Shown here: positions 4,855 through 10,967 of the stretch, piece by piece
How the letters are laid out: each line of letters begins with the position of its first letter
How positions within the stretch are numbered: the first letter of the stretch is position 1
From: CAYPPS01 sp964412685
GTDB taxonomy: Bacteria > Patescibacteriota > Microgenomatia > PFEM01 > CAYPPS01
NCBI GenBank assembly: GCA_964412685.1
Contig: CAYPPS010000017.1
Span: forward strand, 1-13,067
Direction of reading: 5' to 3'
DNA: 13,067 nucleotides
The notes under the pieces: model-generated
The model's database searches: none
What the model saw: the letters and a program-made list of their open reading frames with translations, nothing else
Told to the model about the DNA's origin: nothing
Program-made: the position numbers and the translations under genes

Positions 4855-7293
4855 GTGAGCTTTCTTGCTTGGCATTACCGTAAAGGATTGTTGGTTTTTT
4901 TTGATCGTTGGCGTTATGACTTAGGCTGGGTAATTCATTACTTTTCCTTACCTCTTTTGATTAAGTATCTTTTCTCTCCCTGGAAACGAGTCGTCTTAAA
5001 AGAAAAAGTTGGTCTTTCTCTCAAAAAATTCCTCAATCAACTCAGCTTCAATCTCACTTCTCGGATAATTGGTGCGATTGTCAGATTAACTCTTTTTTTT
5101 ATTGGCTTCTTTGTTTTAAGTTTGGTTCTTTTGGGAGGAATAATTGTTTTTCCAATTTGGCTCCTATTACCTTTTTTGAGTTTACCTTTTTATTCCAAAG
5201 AGCAAAAAAGTCCTCACAAGCAAGTCAAAATTTTGCTAAGTAAAATTAGTCAAAACCCTTCTTCGGCCACAACAATTCTCTGGCAAAGCAAGATCGGGAA
5301 ATTCTGTTTACAACATTGCTCCTTAGCCACTCAAAAGGCAATTACCAATCTCAAAGTAAATCCCAAAATCAACGAGCCAATTAAACCAGACAATTTTTTT
5401 GGTCGACTTTCTCTACCAGAATGGGACAAATTTTTAAAAAATAAAGGGTTGAACTTGAAAGATCTTCAGACAGCTTTCTCTTGGTGGTTTTTACAACACA
5501 AAAAAGAAAATCAAAGATCTCCAGGAAACTATGGCCGGCCGGGGATTGGACTAGAACTACTTTTTGGCTACACTCCAGAGCTTAATAAACATAGCTTGGA
5601 TTTAGCTCAGCCTCAAGATTTCAGTGACCATTTAATCGGCAGAGAAGAAGCGGTCTCGAAAATAGAACGAGTATTAACCAGCAATAAAAGCGTCTTCGTT
5701 GTTGGCCCTCCAGGAGTCGGCAAACACACCGTCATTTTGGAATTCGCCAAAAGAGCCGCCGAAGGACAATTCGGCCGGGAAATGGCTTATCGTCGAGTGC
5801 TGGAACTTAATTATCAAACGTTGCTTTCCACTTCCAAAGACTTGAATCAGAAGAAAGAAATTTTAAATCAAATTTTTCAGGAAGCGGCACAAGCGGGAAA
5901 TGTGATTCTGGTTCTTCGAGAAATCCATCGATTAACTAACTCTCAAGTCGAAGGTTTTGACTTTACTGACATTTTAACTAACCAACTTAAAAAGGGAAAA
6001 TTAAAAATCATCGCCACCATTGCTTCCGGTGATTTTGAGCGATTTATTGCTCCTGATTTAAAATTAAGACAAGCTTTTGAATCAGTGAAAATTGTTCCCC
6101 CCACCCAATCTCAAGCGATGCAAATTCTCATGCTTTCTGCCAGTAATTGGGAAAAGAAGGAAAACGTAATCATTACCACTCCAGCTTTGAGAAGAATTTT
6201 GGAAACTTGTGATCGCTATATTTTGGACGTTCCTTTTCCGGAAAAAGCCCTGGAACTCCTTGACGAAGTGGTGGTTGAGCAAAGAAAGCAAGAGAAAAAA
6301 ACTGTTACCAAAAATGAGGTCGACTTAGTTCTAAGTCAAAAAACAGGTATTTCTCTCACGACTCTCACTCAAGCTCAAGAACAAAAGCTAACTAATCTCG
6401 AAAAAGTGGTTCACCAAACTCTGATTAATCAAGAAGAGGCCGTTAGTTTAATCGCCAAGAGTTTAAGAAGTAGAAGCTTGGGAATCAAAGATGATCAAAA
6501 ACCAGTGGGTGCCTTTCTTTTCTTGGGCCCAACTGGAGTGGGTAAAACGGAAACAGCCAAAGCTTTGGCTCGAGTTTACTTCGGCTCAGAGAAAAGTATT
6601 TTGCGTTTCGATATGGCCGAATACGCTTCTTCCGAAGGAATAACTCGTTTGATTGGCTCTCGCACCGACAATCAATCCGGTGAATTAACCACTGCCATTA
6701 AAAATAATCCCGCCAACCTCTTGTTGCTTGACGAAATCGAGAAAGCACCCAAACAGATTATTAATCTCTTCCTTAGTTTGCTTGACGAAGGCAGGCTCAC
6801 CGATGCTCGAGGGAAAAAGATAAATTGCCAGCATTTGTTTGTTATTGCCACTTCGAACGCCGGAGCAGAAAAGATTAGACAATTGGTTAACCAGAAAGTC
6901 AGTCCGATAATCTTACAAAAAGAAATCTTGGATCACGTTCAGAAGAAAGGTCTTTTCCAGGCTGAATTTTTAAACCGTTTTGACGGCGTGGTTGTTTACC
7001 AACCCTTAAGCCAACCGGATTTAGTTAAAATTGCTAGGCTTCAACTCAAAAAACTGCAAACGAAATTAAAACTTAAAAACATGGAGTTGATCATAGACGA
7101 ACCTTTGTGTCAAAGAGTGGCTGAAGACGGTTATCAACCAGAGTACGGCGCCAGACCAATGAAGAGAGTTGTCGATTTAATTTTAGGAGACTTAATTAGT
7201 CAAGCTATTTTAAAAAAGGAAATTGTTTCTGGAGACAAATTCAAAATTATTCCCTTGGACAAAAACAAGGAGTATCGGATTCAAAAACCTTAA
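4855..7293 (+). CDS. Membrane-anchored Clp/HSP100-like double AAA+ protein, first ATPase domain degenerate
   Basis: The protein has 812 residues from a GTG start. Residues 1-115 are a hydrophobic N-terminal region with aromatic segments and probably two membrane helices (about 70-113), replacing the Clp N-domain. AAA1 (about 255-475) has Walker A GPPGVGKHT (284-292) with His for Ser/Thr. Its Walker B is VLREIH (353-358) with Arg for Asp, and LRQAF (404-408) stands where Clp proteins carry a double Arg finger. The KYRG-type pore loop is missing. AAA2 (about 515-800) keeps GPTGVGKT (558-565), LLLLDEIE (622-629), ATSNAG (665-670), the Arg-finger motif FLNRFD (705-710) and sensor-2 GARPMKR (765-771). 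The aromatic GYVG pore loop between RLIG (598-601) and LTTA (611-614) is absent, as is any ClpP-binding I/L/V-G-F loop. No ClpB coiled-coil M-domain is present. It probably acts as an ATP-driven membrane-bound remodelling or scaffold factor and not with ClpP; the function is inferred. Confidence 0.88.
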   Translation: MSFLAWHYRKGLLVFFDRWRYDLGWVIHYFSLPLLIKYLFSPWKRVVLKEKVGLSLKKFLNQLSFNLTSRIIGAIVRLTLFFIGFFVLSLVLLGGIIVFPIWLLLPFLSLPFYSKEQKSPHKQVKILLSKISQNPSSATTILWQSKIGKFCLQHCSLATQKAITNLKVNPKINEPIKPDNFFGRLSLPEWDKFLKNKGLNLKDLQTAFSWWFLQHKKENQRSPGNYGRPGIGLELLFGYTPELNKHSLDLAQPQDFSDHLIGREEAVSKIERVLTSNKSVFVVGPPGVGKHTVILEFAKRAAEGQFGREMAYRRVLELNYQTLLSTSKDLNQKKEILNQIFQEAAQAGNVILVLREIHRLTNSQVEGFDFTDILTNQLKKGKLKIIATIASGDFERFIAPDLKLRQAFESVKIVPPTQSQAMQILMLSASNWEKKENVIITTPALRRILETCDRYILDVPFPEKALELLDEVVVEQRKQEKKTVTKNEVDLVLSQKTGISLTTLTQAQEQKLTNLEKVVHQTLINQEEAVSLIAKSLRSRSLGIKDDQKPVGAFLFLGPTGVGKTETAKALARVYFGSEKSILRFDMAEYASSEGITRLIGSRTDNQSGELTTAIKNNPANLLLLDEIEKAPKQIINLFLSLLDEGRLTDARGKKINCQHLFVIATSNAGAEKIRQLVNQKVSPIILQKEILDHVQKKGLFQAEFLNRFDGVVVYQPLSQPDLVKIARLQLKKLQTKLKLKNMELIIDEPLCQRVAEDGYQPEYGARPMKRVVDLILGDLISQAILKKEIVSGDKFKIIPLDKNKEYRIQKP

Positions 7294-8543
7294 ACCTTCC
7301 GGAAAACAAAAATTTCCCGGCCGACGAATTGGCCTACTCGACGGTAAAGAAAGTCTTCTTTGAAATTTCCTGCTAAATCAACCACCTTTTCAGCCAAATT
7401 TTCTTTTTGGAAACCCAGATTAAGAATCTCGGTTAAAATATTCACTCTTATTAGCTGTCCTTTCTTGAAATAAACTGGCAAAGCGATAACTATCTTCCCT
7501 TGTTGTTTTAAAACTTTTCTCGCTTCCTTAAAAAAAGCTAAGTAAAGTTCTTTGAGTCGATTAATTTCTTTTTTTGTTTGGTTTTTCGAAAAGCCTCTTA
7601 TCCTGGGAGAGCCCAGATCTGGCTCGGTGACAATCAAATCAATTGATTCTTGATCCAATCCCAAACTTAACTCTTCGGCTTTCAAAACTAGTGATTTTAA
7701 TTGAAATTCAACTTTCTTTAAATCCAAATAATTGTCAAAAAGCCAATCCAAGTTTGTTTGAGTTTGTTTGACTGCCCCTTCATGGATATCTGCGGCGACT
7801 AAATTTTTAAAACCCAAAAGGGTTGCTTCGGTAATGATCGTCCCACTACCACAAAAAGGATCTAGCAAGACCTTGTCTTTTTCGAAGCCGGCTAAATTAA
7901 TCATTAATCTGGCTAGTTTGGGAGGCAACATTCCCACTTGGCTATCTCTTTCCGGTCGACTGTAATCTCGAAAAGAAAAATCATCAAAATCTTGAACCCA
8001 AATCGTCTTGCCGATAAAAACTTCCTCTAAAAAAAGCAAAAGAGAGAGTTCGAATCCATCTTTCATCAATTTGTTTTTAACCACCGACACACTGGAAAGG
8101 CTTGGAGCCTTAGGACGAACGAAAGCCGATTTCAAATTTTGATCAAAGAGATAGTCTTTAATTAAATCATTTAAGGTTCTGACCCATTTTCGGAAAAATT
8201 TAAAAACTTTCCCTTTCCCTCCCAGAGAATAGAAACTCAAACCGAAATGAATTTTTTTTCCCTTGAAATCCTCATCCAACAAACTGTCTTTTCGTAAAAA
8301 AGCCTTGAATTCATTTTCAAAATTATCCTTTCTAACCGAATCGATGATTTTAATAATTTTTATTGTGCCTCCAAGTTGGGAAAACAAAGAGACATCATTC
8401 ATCTCATCTTCCGTTTCTACCAACAAGGCTTCGTTAGAAAAAGATTTTAATTTGAAGTCAAAACTTTGCTTTTCCAAAAAGGCAACAATCTCAACTGCAG
8501 ATAAATAGGGCTGCCGGCCCAAAATAAACGCGTATTTAGCCAT
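7290..8543 (-). CDS. Trm11/TrmG10-like tRNA guanine-N2 methyltransferase
   Basis: The protein has 417 residues. The N-terminal half (1-180) resembles the ferredoxin-like/THUMP region that binds the tRNA acceptor end. The block FRDYSRPERDSQVGMLPPKLARLMINLAG (around 191-219) then leads into the Rossmann-type SAM domain, with motif I LLDPFCGSGT (226-235), an acidic AADIH (250-254) and motif IV TEPDLGSP (306-313). This arrangement is that of archaeal TrmG10 and eukaryotic Trm11, which form m2G/m22G at tRNA position 10. The catalytic motif is normally D/N-PP-Y/F; here it is E-P-D-L, so activity or specificity may differ. All four tRNAs in the window carry G at position 10. The gene is probably leaderless. 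It is convergent with the Clp-like gene, overlapping it by 4 bases, and its promoter is divergent from that of tRNA-Lys. Confidence 0.85.
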   Translation of the reverse strand: MAKYAFILGRQPYLSAVEIVAFLEKQSFDFKLKSFSNEALLVETEDEMNDVSLFSQLGGTIKIIKIIDSVRKDNFENEFKAFLRKDSLLDEDFKGKKIHFGLSFYSLGGKGKVFKFFRKWVRTLNDLIKDYLFDQNLKSAFVRPKAPSLSSVSVVKNKLMKDGFELSLLLFLEEVFIGKTIWVQDFDDFSFRDYSRPERDSQVGMLPPKLARLMINLAGFEKDKVLLDPFCGSGTIITEATLLGFKNLVAADIHEGAVKQTQTNLDWLFDNYLDLKKVEFQLKSLVLKAEELSLGLDQESIDLIVTEPDLGSPRIRGFSKNQTKKEINRLKELYLAFFKEARKVLKQQGKIVIALPVYFKKGQLIRVNILTEILNLGFQKENLAEKVVDLAGNFKEDFLYRRVGQFVGREIFVFRKV

Positions 8544-8549
8544 GCCGTG

Positions 8550-8555
8550 ATTATA
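8550..8555 (-). promoter_or_regulatory. -10 box of the methyltransferase gene, leaderless spacing
   Basis: On the minus strand a perfect TATAAT ends exactly 6 bases before the ATG at 8543. There is no room for a 5' UTR. A good -35 is not visible. It lies back-to-back with the tRNA-Lys promoter. Confidence 0.65.
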
Positions 8556-8565
8556 GTCGATAGAA

Positions 8566-8574
8566 TGTTATAAT
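8566..8574 (+). promoter_or_regulatory. Extended -10 promoter of tRNA-Lys
   Basis: TGTTATAAT (TGnTATAAT) ends 8 bases before the mature tRNA-Lys 5' end at 8583, so the primary transcript has almost no 5' leader. The -35 region is poor. Confidence 0.7.
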
Positions 8575-8582
8575 ACGAACAT

Positions 8583-8655
8583 GGGTCGCTAGCTCAATTG
8601 GTAGAGCAATTGCCTCTTAAGCAATAGGTTCTGGGTTCGAGCCCCAGGCGACTCA
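8583..8655 (+). tRNA. tRNA-Lys (anticodon CUU)
   Basis: A complete 73-base cloverleaf. The acceptor GGGTCGC/GCGACTC has one G-U pair, the D arm is GCTC/GAGC, and the anticodon stem ATTGC/GCAAT encloses CTCTTAA (anticodon CTT, reading AAG). The T arm is CTGGG/CCCAG with TTCGAGC. The discriminator is A8655. CCA is not encoded; the following bases are CCC. Confidence 0.96.
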
Positions 8656-8662
8656 CCCAAAC

Positions 8663-8695
8663 TTGACACTCTGAGCGTGTTTATGACAGGATAGT
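8663..8695 (+). promoter_or_regulatory. Promoter of the first lysozyme-like gene
   Basis: TTGACA (8663-8668) is a perfect -35. The -10 is unclear: CAGGAT at 18 bases is weak, and GATAGT (8690-8695) is better but 21 bases away. With GATAGT, transcription would begin near 8702, very close to the alternative TTG start at 8703. Confidence 0.45.
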
Positions 8696-8714
8696 TCTAG
8701 GATTGAACTGCCTA

Positions 8715-9317
8715 ATGAGGAAGTTATTAATCATTCTACTTTTTTTGATTGCCACTCCTTTAACACTCGCTGTTAGTGTTTTTGGCCTTTTGCAATCACA
8801 AAGGCCTATCCTGGGTCAAGAAATTCAGGTTATCACCAAAACCAACAGTACCGTTTCAACCGGGCTGTACGCCGCTTTACCGAGCAAGATCGGTCAAGTT
8901 TTGGGAGTCGCCAGCAGTGCCGATGCTCGACCAGTGATTGTCAGAAAATATTTAGAAAAACACCATTCACCTTTATTGCCATACAGCAATGAAATTATTG
9001 CGGCTGCTGATCTATATCAGATTGATTATCGTTTGATTGTTGCCATTGGCCAATGTGAGTCTAACCTTTGTAAAAAAAGCCCAGAAGGCTCTTTCAATTG
9101 TTGGGGCTTCGAAAACGGTAAAACTCGCTTTTTATCTTGGGAACAAGCTTTAAACCAAGTTGCCAAAACTTTAAAAGAAGGTTATATCGACCAAGGCTTA
9201 ACTACTCCTGAAGAAATTATGCCTAAATATGCACCTCCTTCAGTTGAAAAAGGCGGGCCATGGGCCAAGTGTGTCAATCAATTCATGCAAACGTTAGAAT
9301 TGGGAGAAGTCGACTAA
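8715..9317 (+). CDS. Exported lysozyme-like protein with four cysteines
   Basis: The protein has 200 residues from the ATG at 8715; an in-frame TTG at 8703 is an alternative that adds four residues. A signal peptide or membrane anchor occupies about 1-28. A low-complexity spacer (about 30-75) precedes a lysozyme-superfamily domain (about 85-195). That domain has helix YRLIVAIGQCESNLC with likely catalytic Glu115, the GSFNCWGFENGK core (125-136), LSWEQALNQVAKTL (140-153) and YAPPS (172-176). Such domains cleave peptidoglycan glycan strands outside the membrane. Cys114, Cys119, Cys129 and Cys186 could form two disulfides. The gene at 10204 is a paralogue that keeps the Glu but has none of these cysteines. 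The exact family (SLT or glucosaminidase type) cannot be settled by eye. Confidence 0.82.
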   Translation: MRKLLIILLFLIATPLTLAVSVFGLLQSQRPILGQEIQVITKTNSTVSTGLYAALPSKIGQVLGVASSADARPVIVRKYLEKHHSPLLPYSNEIIAAADLYQIDYRLIVAIGQCESNLCKKSPEGSFNCWGFENGKTRFLSWEQALNQVAKTLKEGYIDQGLTTPEEIMPKYAPPSVEKGGPWAKCVNQFMQTLELGEVD

Positions 9318-9339
9318 TTTCCTCTTTAATTCACTTTTT

Positions 9340-10116
9340 ATGACCAAAAGTAAAAAATTACCCGATTATTATGATGACCCTCAATACAATTATTTCGATT
9401 ACTGGCAAAAAAGAAGTTATGAAGATCAGGCAGAAAAAATCGCCCTGACAAAATTCCTGGCTCCTTTGTCTAAATTGACCACCATTGTCGATCTGGGCGG
9501 CGGTTTTGGCAGGCTAGCTCCCGTTTATCTCAAAAAAGGGAAAAAGTGTATCTTAATAGATCCTTCAAAGAAAATGCGTCGCAAAGCGAGAGTGTTTTGT
9601 CGCAAAGCTTCAAATTTGAAGCTCAAAAAAGGTTGTTTAGAGGAAATTCCTTTAAAAAATAACTCTGTTGATCTTGTTTTGGTGATCAGAACTCTTCATC
9701 ATTGTTCCAATTTGAACGTTGCTTTTCAAGAAATTAATCGGGTCTTGAAGCCAAATGGTTTTCTTATTCTTGAATTCGCTAACAAAACTCACTTCAAGAA
9801 CATCTTTCGTTCTTTCTCTCGTTTTAAGCTAGATTGCTTCAAAGATCGACCCAAAAATATAACCAGCCAACGTAAAGTTCCTTTTTACAACTTTCATCCG
9901 GCCTATATAAAAAAGACTCTAGGGCGTAACGGTTTCATTCTAAAAAAACAACTCTCCGTTTCTAATTTCCGCAATTTAATTCTAAAAAAACTCCTGCCTT
10001 TATCTGTTCTTCTTAGGCTTGAATCAGCTTTACAAAAACCCTTGGCAAAGATTTATTTTGCCCCCTCCATTTTTCTTCTCTTACAAAAGCAAAAATCGTC
10101 TCAAAGTAGCCATTAA
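9340..10116 (+). CDS. Class I SAM-dependent methyltransferase (Methyltransf_11-like)
   Basis: This soluble 258-residue protein shows SAM motif I VDLGGGFGR (50-58), an acidic residue ending strand 2 (Asp74 in LIDPS), CLEEIPLKNNSVDLVLVIRT (around 99-118) with a following His-His, and motif III-like RVLKPNGFLILEF (134-146). This is the UbiE/Methyltransf_11 arrangement, and the substrate cannot be read from it. The C-terminal part is basic and hydrophobic, including IFLLLQ near the end, which suits a lipid or membrane-associated substrate. It starts 22 bases after the first lysozyme-like gene with no Shine-Dalgarno site. TTTAAT at 9325-9330 could be its own -10, or it may be co-transcribed. Placement between two wall-hydrolase paralogues suggests, weakly, an envelope role. 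Confidence 0.85.
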   Translation: MTKSKKLPDYYDDPQYNYFDYWQKRSYEDQAEKIALTKFLAPLSKLTTIVDLGGGFGRLAPVYLKKGKKCILIDPSKKMRRKARVFCRKASNLKLKKGCLEEIPLKNNSVDLVLVIRTLHHCSNLNVAFQEINRVLKPNGFLILEFANKTHFKNIFRSFSRFKLDCFKDRPKNITSQRKVPFYNFHPAYIKKTLGRNGFILKKQLSVSNFRNLILKKLLPLSVLLRLESALQKPLAKIYFAPSIFLLLQKQKSSQSSH

Positions 10117-10119
10117 AAT

Positions 10120-10148
10120 TTGACTTTCAACATATGTTATAGTATACT
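10120..10148 (+). promoter_or_regulatory. Strong promoter upstream of the leader hairpin
   Basis: TTGACT (10120-10125) and TATACT (10143-10148) are separated by exactly 17 bases. This is one of the best sigma70-type promoters in the window. Transcription should begin near 10155, about 50 bases before the ATG at 10204, with a structured hairpin in between. Confidence 0.78.
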
Positions 10149-10155
10149 CCGTCTT

Positions 10156-10202
10156 AGACCCTGAGGTTGCGGCGATAACCCGCCAATACGTTAGGGTTTT
10201 TT
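10156..10202 (+). promoter_or_regulatory. Leader hairpin with T-run: attenuator or small-RNA terminator
   Basis: AGACCCTGA (10156-10164) pairs with TTAGGGTTT (10191-10199) over 9 base pairs, including two G-U pairs. Inside, TTGCGG (10167-10172) pairs with CCGCCAA (10180-10186) with one bulged C and a 7-base loop. TTTTTT occupies 10197-10202, immediately before the ATG at 10204. The structure looks like an intrinsic terminator placed between a strong promoter and the gene. That fits conditional read-through (attenuator or riboswitch-like) or a separate RNA of about 50 bases. No known riboswitch class is recognised. Confidence 0.6.
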
Positions 10203-10203
10203 A

Positions 10204-10743
10204 ATGGTTAAAAAGAAAGACAATATGAAAAAAATCATTTTGGGCCTTTTGTTTGCCATGCTAATTTCTTTCTTTGCTCCTCAAAAGGCAGGCGCAGCTC
10301 AAGTCGCCGGTGCTTCAGCACGGCTAAAAACCAGCCTGGACAAGAAAGATACTCGAATAGAAAAGCTCTCTTTCTTCCTGGAGGAAAACAATTCACCTTT
10401 AACAAGATTTGCCGGGGATTTCATTAAAACGGCTGACAAATACAAGCTGGACTGGCGTCTAGTAGCCGCTATTACCGGAGTGGAATCTACTTTCGGGAAA
10501 AGAATCCCTCAAGGTTCTTTCAACGCCTATGGTTGGGGAAACGGGAAGATTTACTTTGAGTCTTGGTCCCAGTCAATTGAGCACGTTTCCAGTGTTCTGG
10601 CCGAGAAATATGTCGCCAAAGGGCTGGACACTCCTCAAAAAATGGCTTCGGTTTATGCTCCTCCTTCTCAAACTTGGGGGAGTAAGGTTAACTATTTCAT
10701 GGAAAAAATAGACCAAACTCATTCGTTAAGCCTGACCCTTTAA
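10204..10743 (+). CDS. Exported lysozyme-like protein, cysteine-free paralogue
   Basis: The protein has 179 residues from the ATG at 10204. An in-frame ATG at 10225 would give 172 residues and a more typical signal peptide. The signal peptide ends near AGA-A (residue 31). The mature domain has YKLDWRLVAAITGVESTFGK with likely catalytic Glu94, PQGSFNAYGWGNGK (102-115), FESWSQSIEHVSSVLAEKY (118-136), GLDTPQKMASVYAPPS (140-155) and WGSKVNYFMEKI. Every block has a counterpart in the protein at 8715, so the two are paralogues, but this one has no cysteines. It probably acts on peptidoglycan outside the membrane. Its mRNA has a promoter about 60 bases upstream and a terminator-like hairpin touching the start codon, so expression may be conditional. 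Confidence 0.82.
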   Translation: MVKKKDNMKKIILGLLFAMLISFFAPQKAGAAQVAGASARLKTSLDKKDTRIEKLSFFLEENNSPLTRFAGDFIKTADKYKLDWRLVAAITGVESTFGKRIPQGSFNAYGWGNGKIYFESWSQSIEHVSSVLAEKYVAKGLDTPQKMASVYAPPSQTWGSKVNYFMEKIDQTHSLSLTL

Positions 10744-10761
10744 GGGAAAATTTGATAGAAT
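10732..10761 (+). promoter_or_regulatory. Promoter of tRNA-Leu
   Basis: CTGACC (10732-10737) and TAGAAT (10756-10761) are separated by 18 bases. The -35 overlaps the last codons of the lysozyme-like gene. It predicts a tRNA precursor with about 70 bases of 5' leader, unlike the very short leaders of the other tRNAs. Confidence 0.5.
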
Positions 10762-10774
10762 AGAAGCGAGTTTG

Positions 10775-10787
10775 GCCACGGTGGCGG
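10775..10787 (+). repeat. Near-copy of the tRNA-Leu 5' end in its leader
   Basis: GCCACGGTGGCGG (10775-10787) matches the first 13 bases of tRNA-Leu (10837-10849) at 12 positions, and weaker similarity continues for about ten more bases. No matching 3' acceptor strand follows. A small hairpin, CGTC-ACT-GACG, lies at 10801-10811. It may be a remnant of a partial tRNA duplication. Confidence 0.5.
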
Positions 10788-10836
10788 CATTGCAAAATCC
10801 CGTCACTGACGATAGGCTCTTTACATTACTTGACTT

Positions 10837-10918
10837 GCCGCGGTGGCGGAACTGGCAGACGCGCACGGTTTAGGACCGTGTGAGGCAACTCGTGGAGGTT
10901 CAAATCCTCTCCGCGGCA
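10837..10918 (+). tRNA. tRNA-Leu (anticodon UAG)
   Basis: A class II tRNA of 82 bases. The acceptor GCCGCGG/CCGCGGC is a perfect 7 base pairs. The D arm is GCG/CGC with a long loop, and the anticodon stem CACGG/CCGTG encloses TTTAGGA (anticodon TAG, reading CUN, chiefly CUA). The long variable arm and the T arm GGAGG/CCTCT with TTCAAAT follow. The discriminator is A10918, as expected for leucine. CCA is not encoded. Confidence 0.95.
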
Positions 10919-10932
10919 CTTATTGTTTGCGA

Positions 10933-10961
10933 TAGACAAACGGCAACTCTTCTTTTAAAAT
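10933..10961 (+). promoter_or_regulatory. Promoter of the three-gene run ending in rarA
   Basis: TAGACA (10933-10938) and TAAAAT (10956-10961) are separated by 17 bases. The -10 ends exactly 6 bases before the ATG at 10968, implying leaderless mRNA. The -35 overlaps a small hairpin, GTTTG/CAAAC, just after tRNA-Leu. Confidence 0.65.
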
Positions 10962-10967
10962 AAAATT

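Noticed and set aside
4855..7293. Assignment as ClpC or ClpB
   Set aside because: The Clp N-domain, ClpB middle domain, ClpP-binding loop and aromatic pore loops are all missing, so a specific symbol would mislead.
10165..10184. H-type pseudoknot in the leader hairpin (GGTT/AACC with GGCG/CGCC)
   Set aside because: The two stems are adjacent with no bases left to cross the first stem, so the pseudoknot is sterically unlikely. The bulged hairpin is the better fold.
10204..10224. Certainty about the ATG at 10204 as the start
   Set aside because: The in-frame ATG at 10225 gives a more typical signal peptide. Both remain possible, and the longer form is listed only because no signal excludes it.
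10775..10836. A second complete tRNA gene upstream of tRNA-Leu
   Set aside because: Only the 5' end resembles a tRNA; there is no anticodon arm, T arm or complementary acceptor strand.
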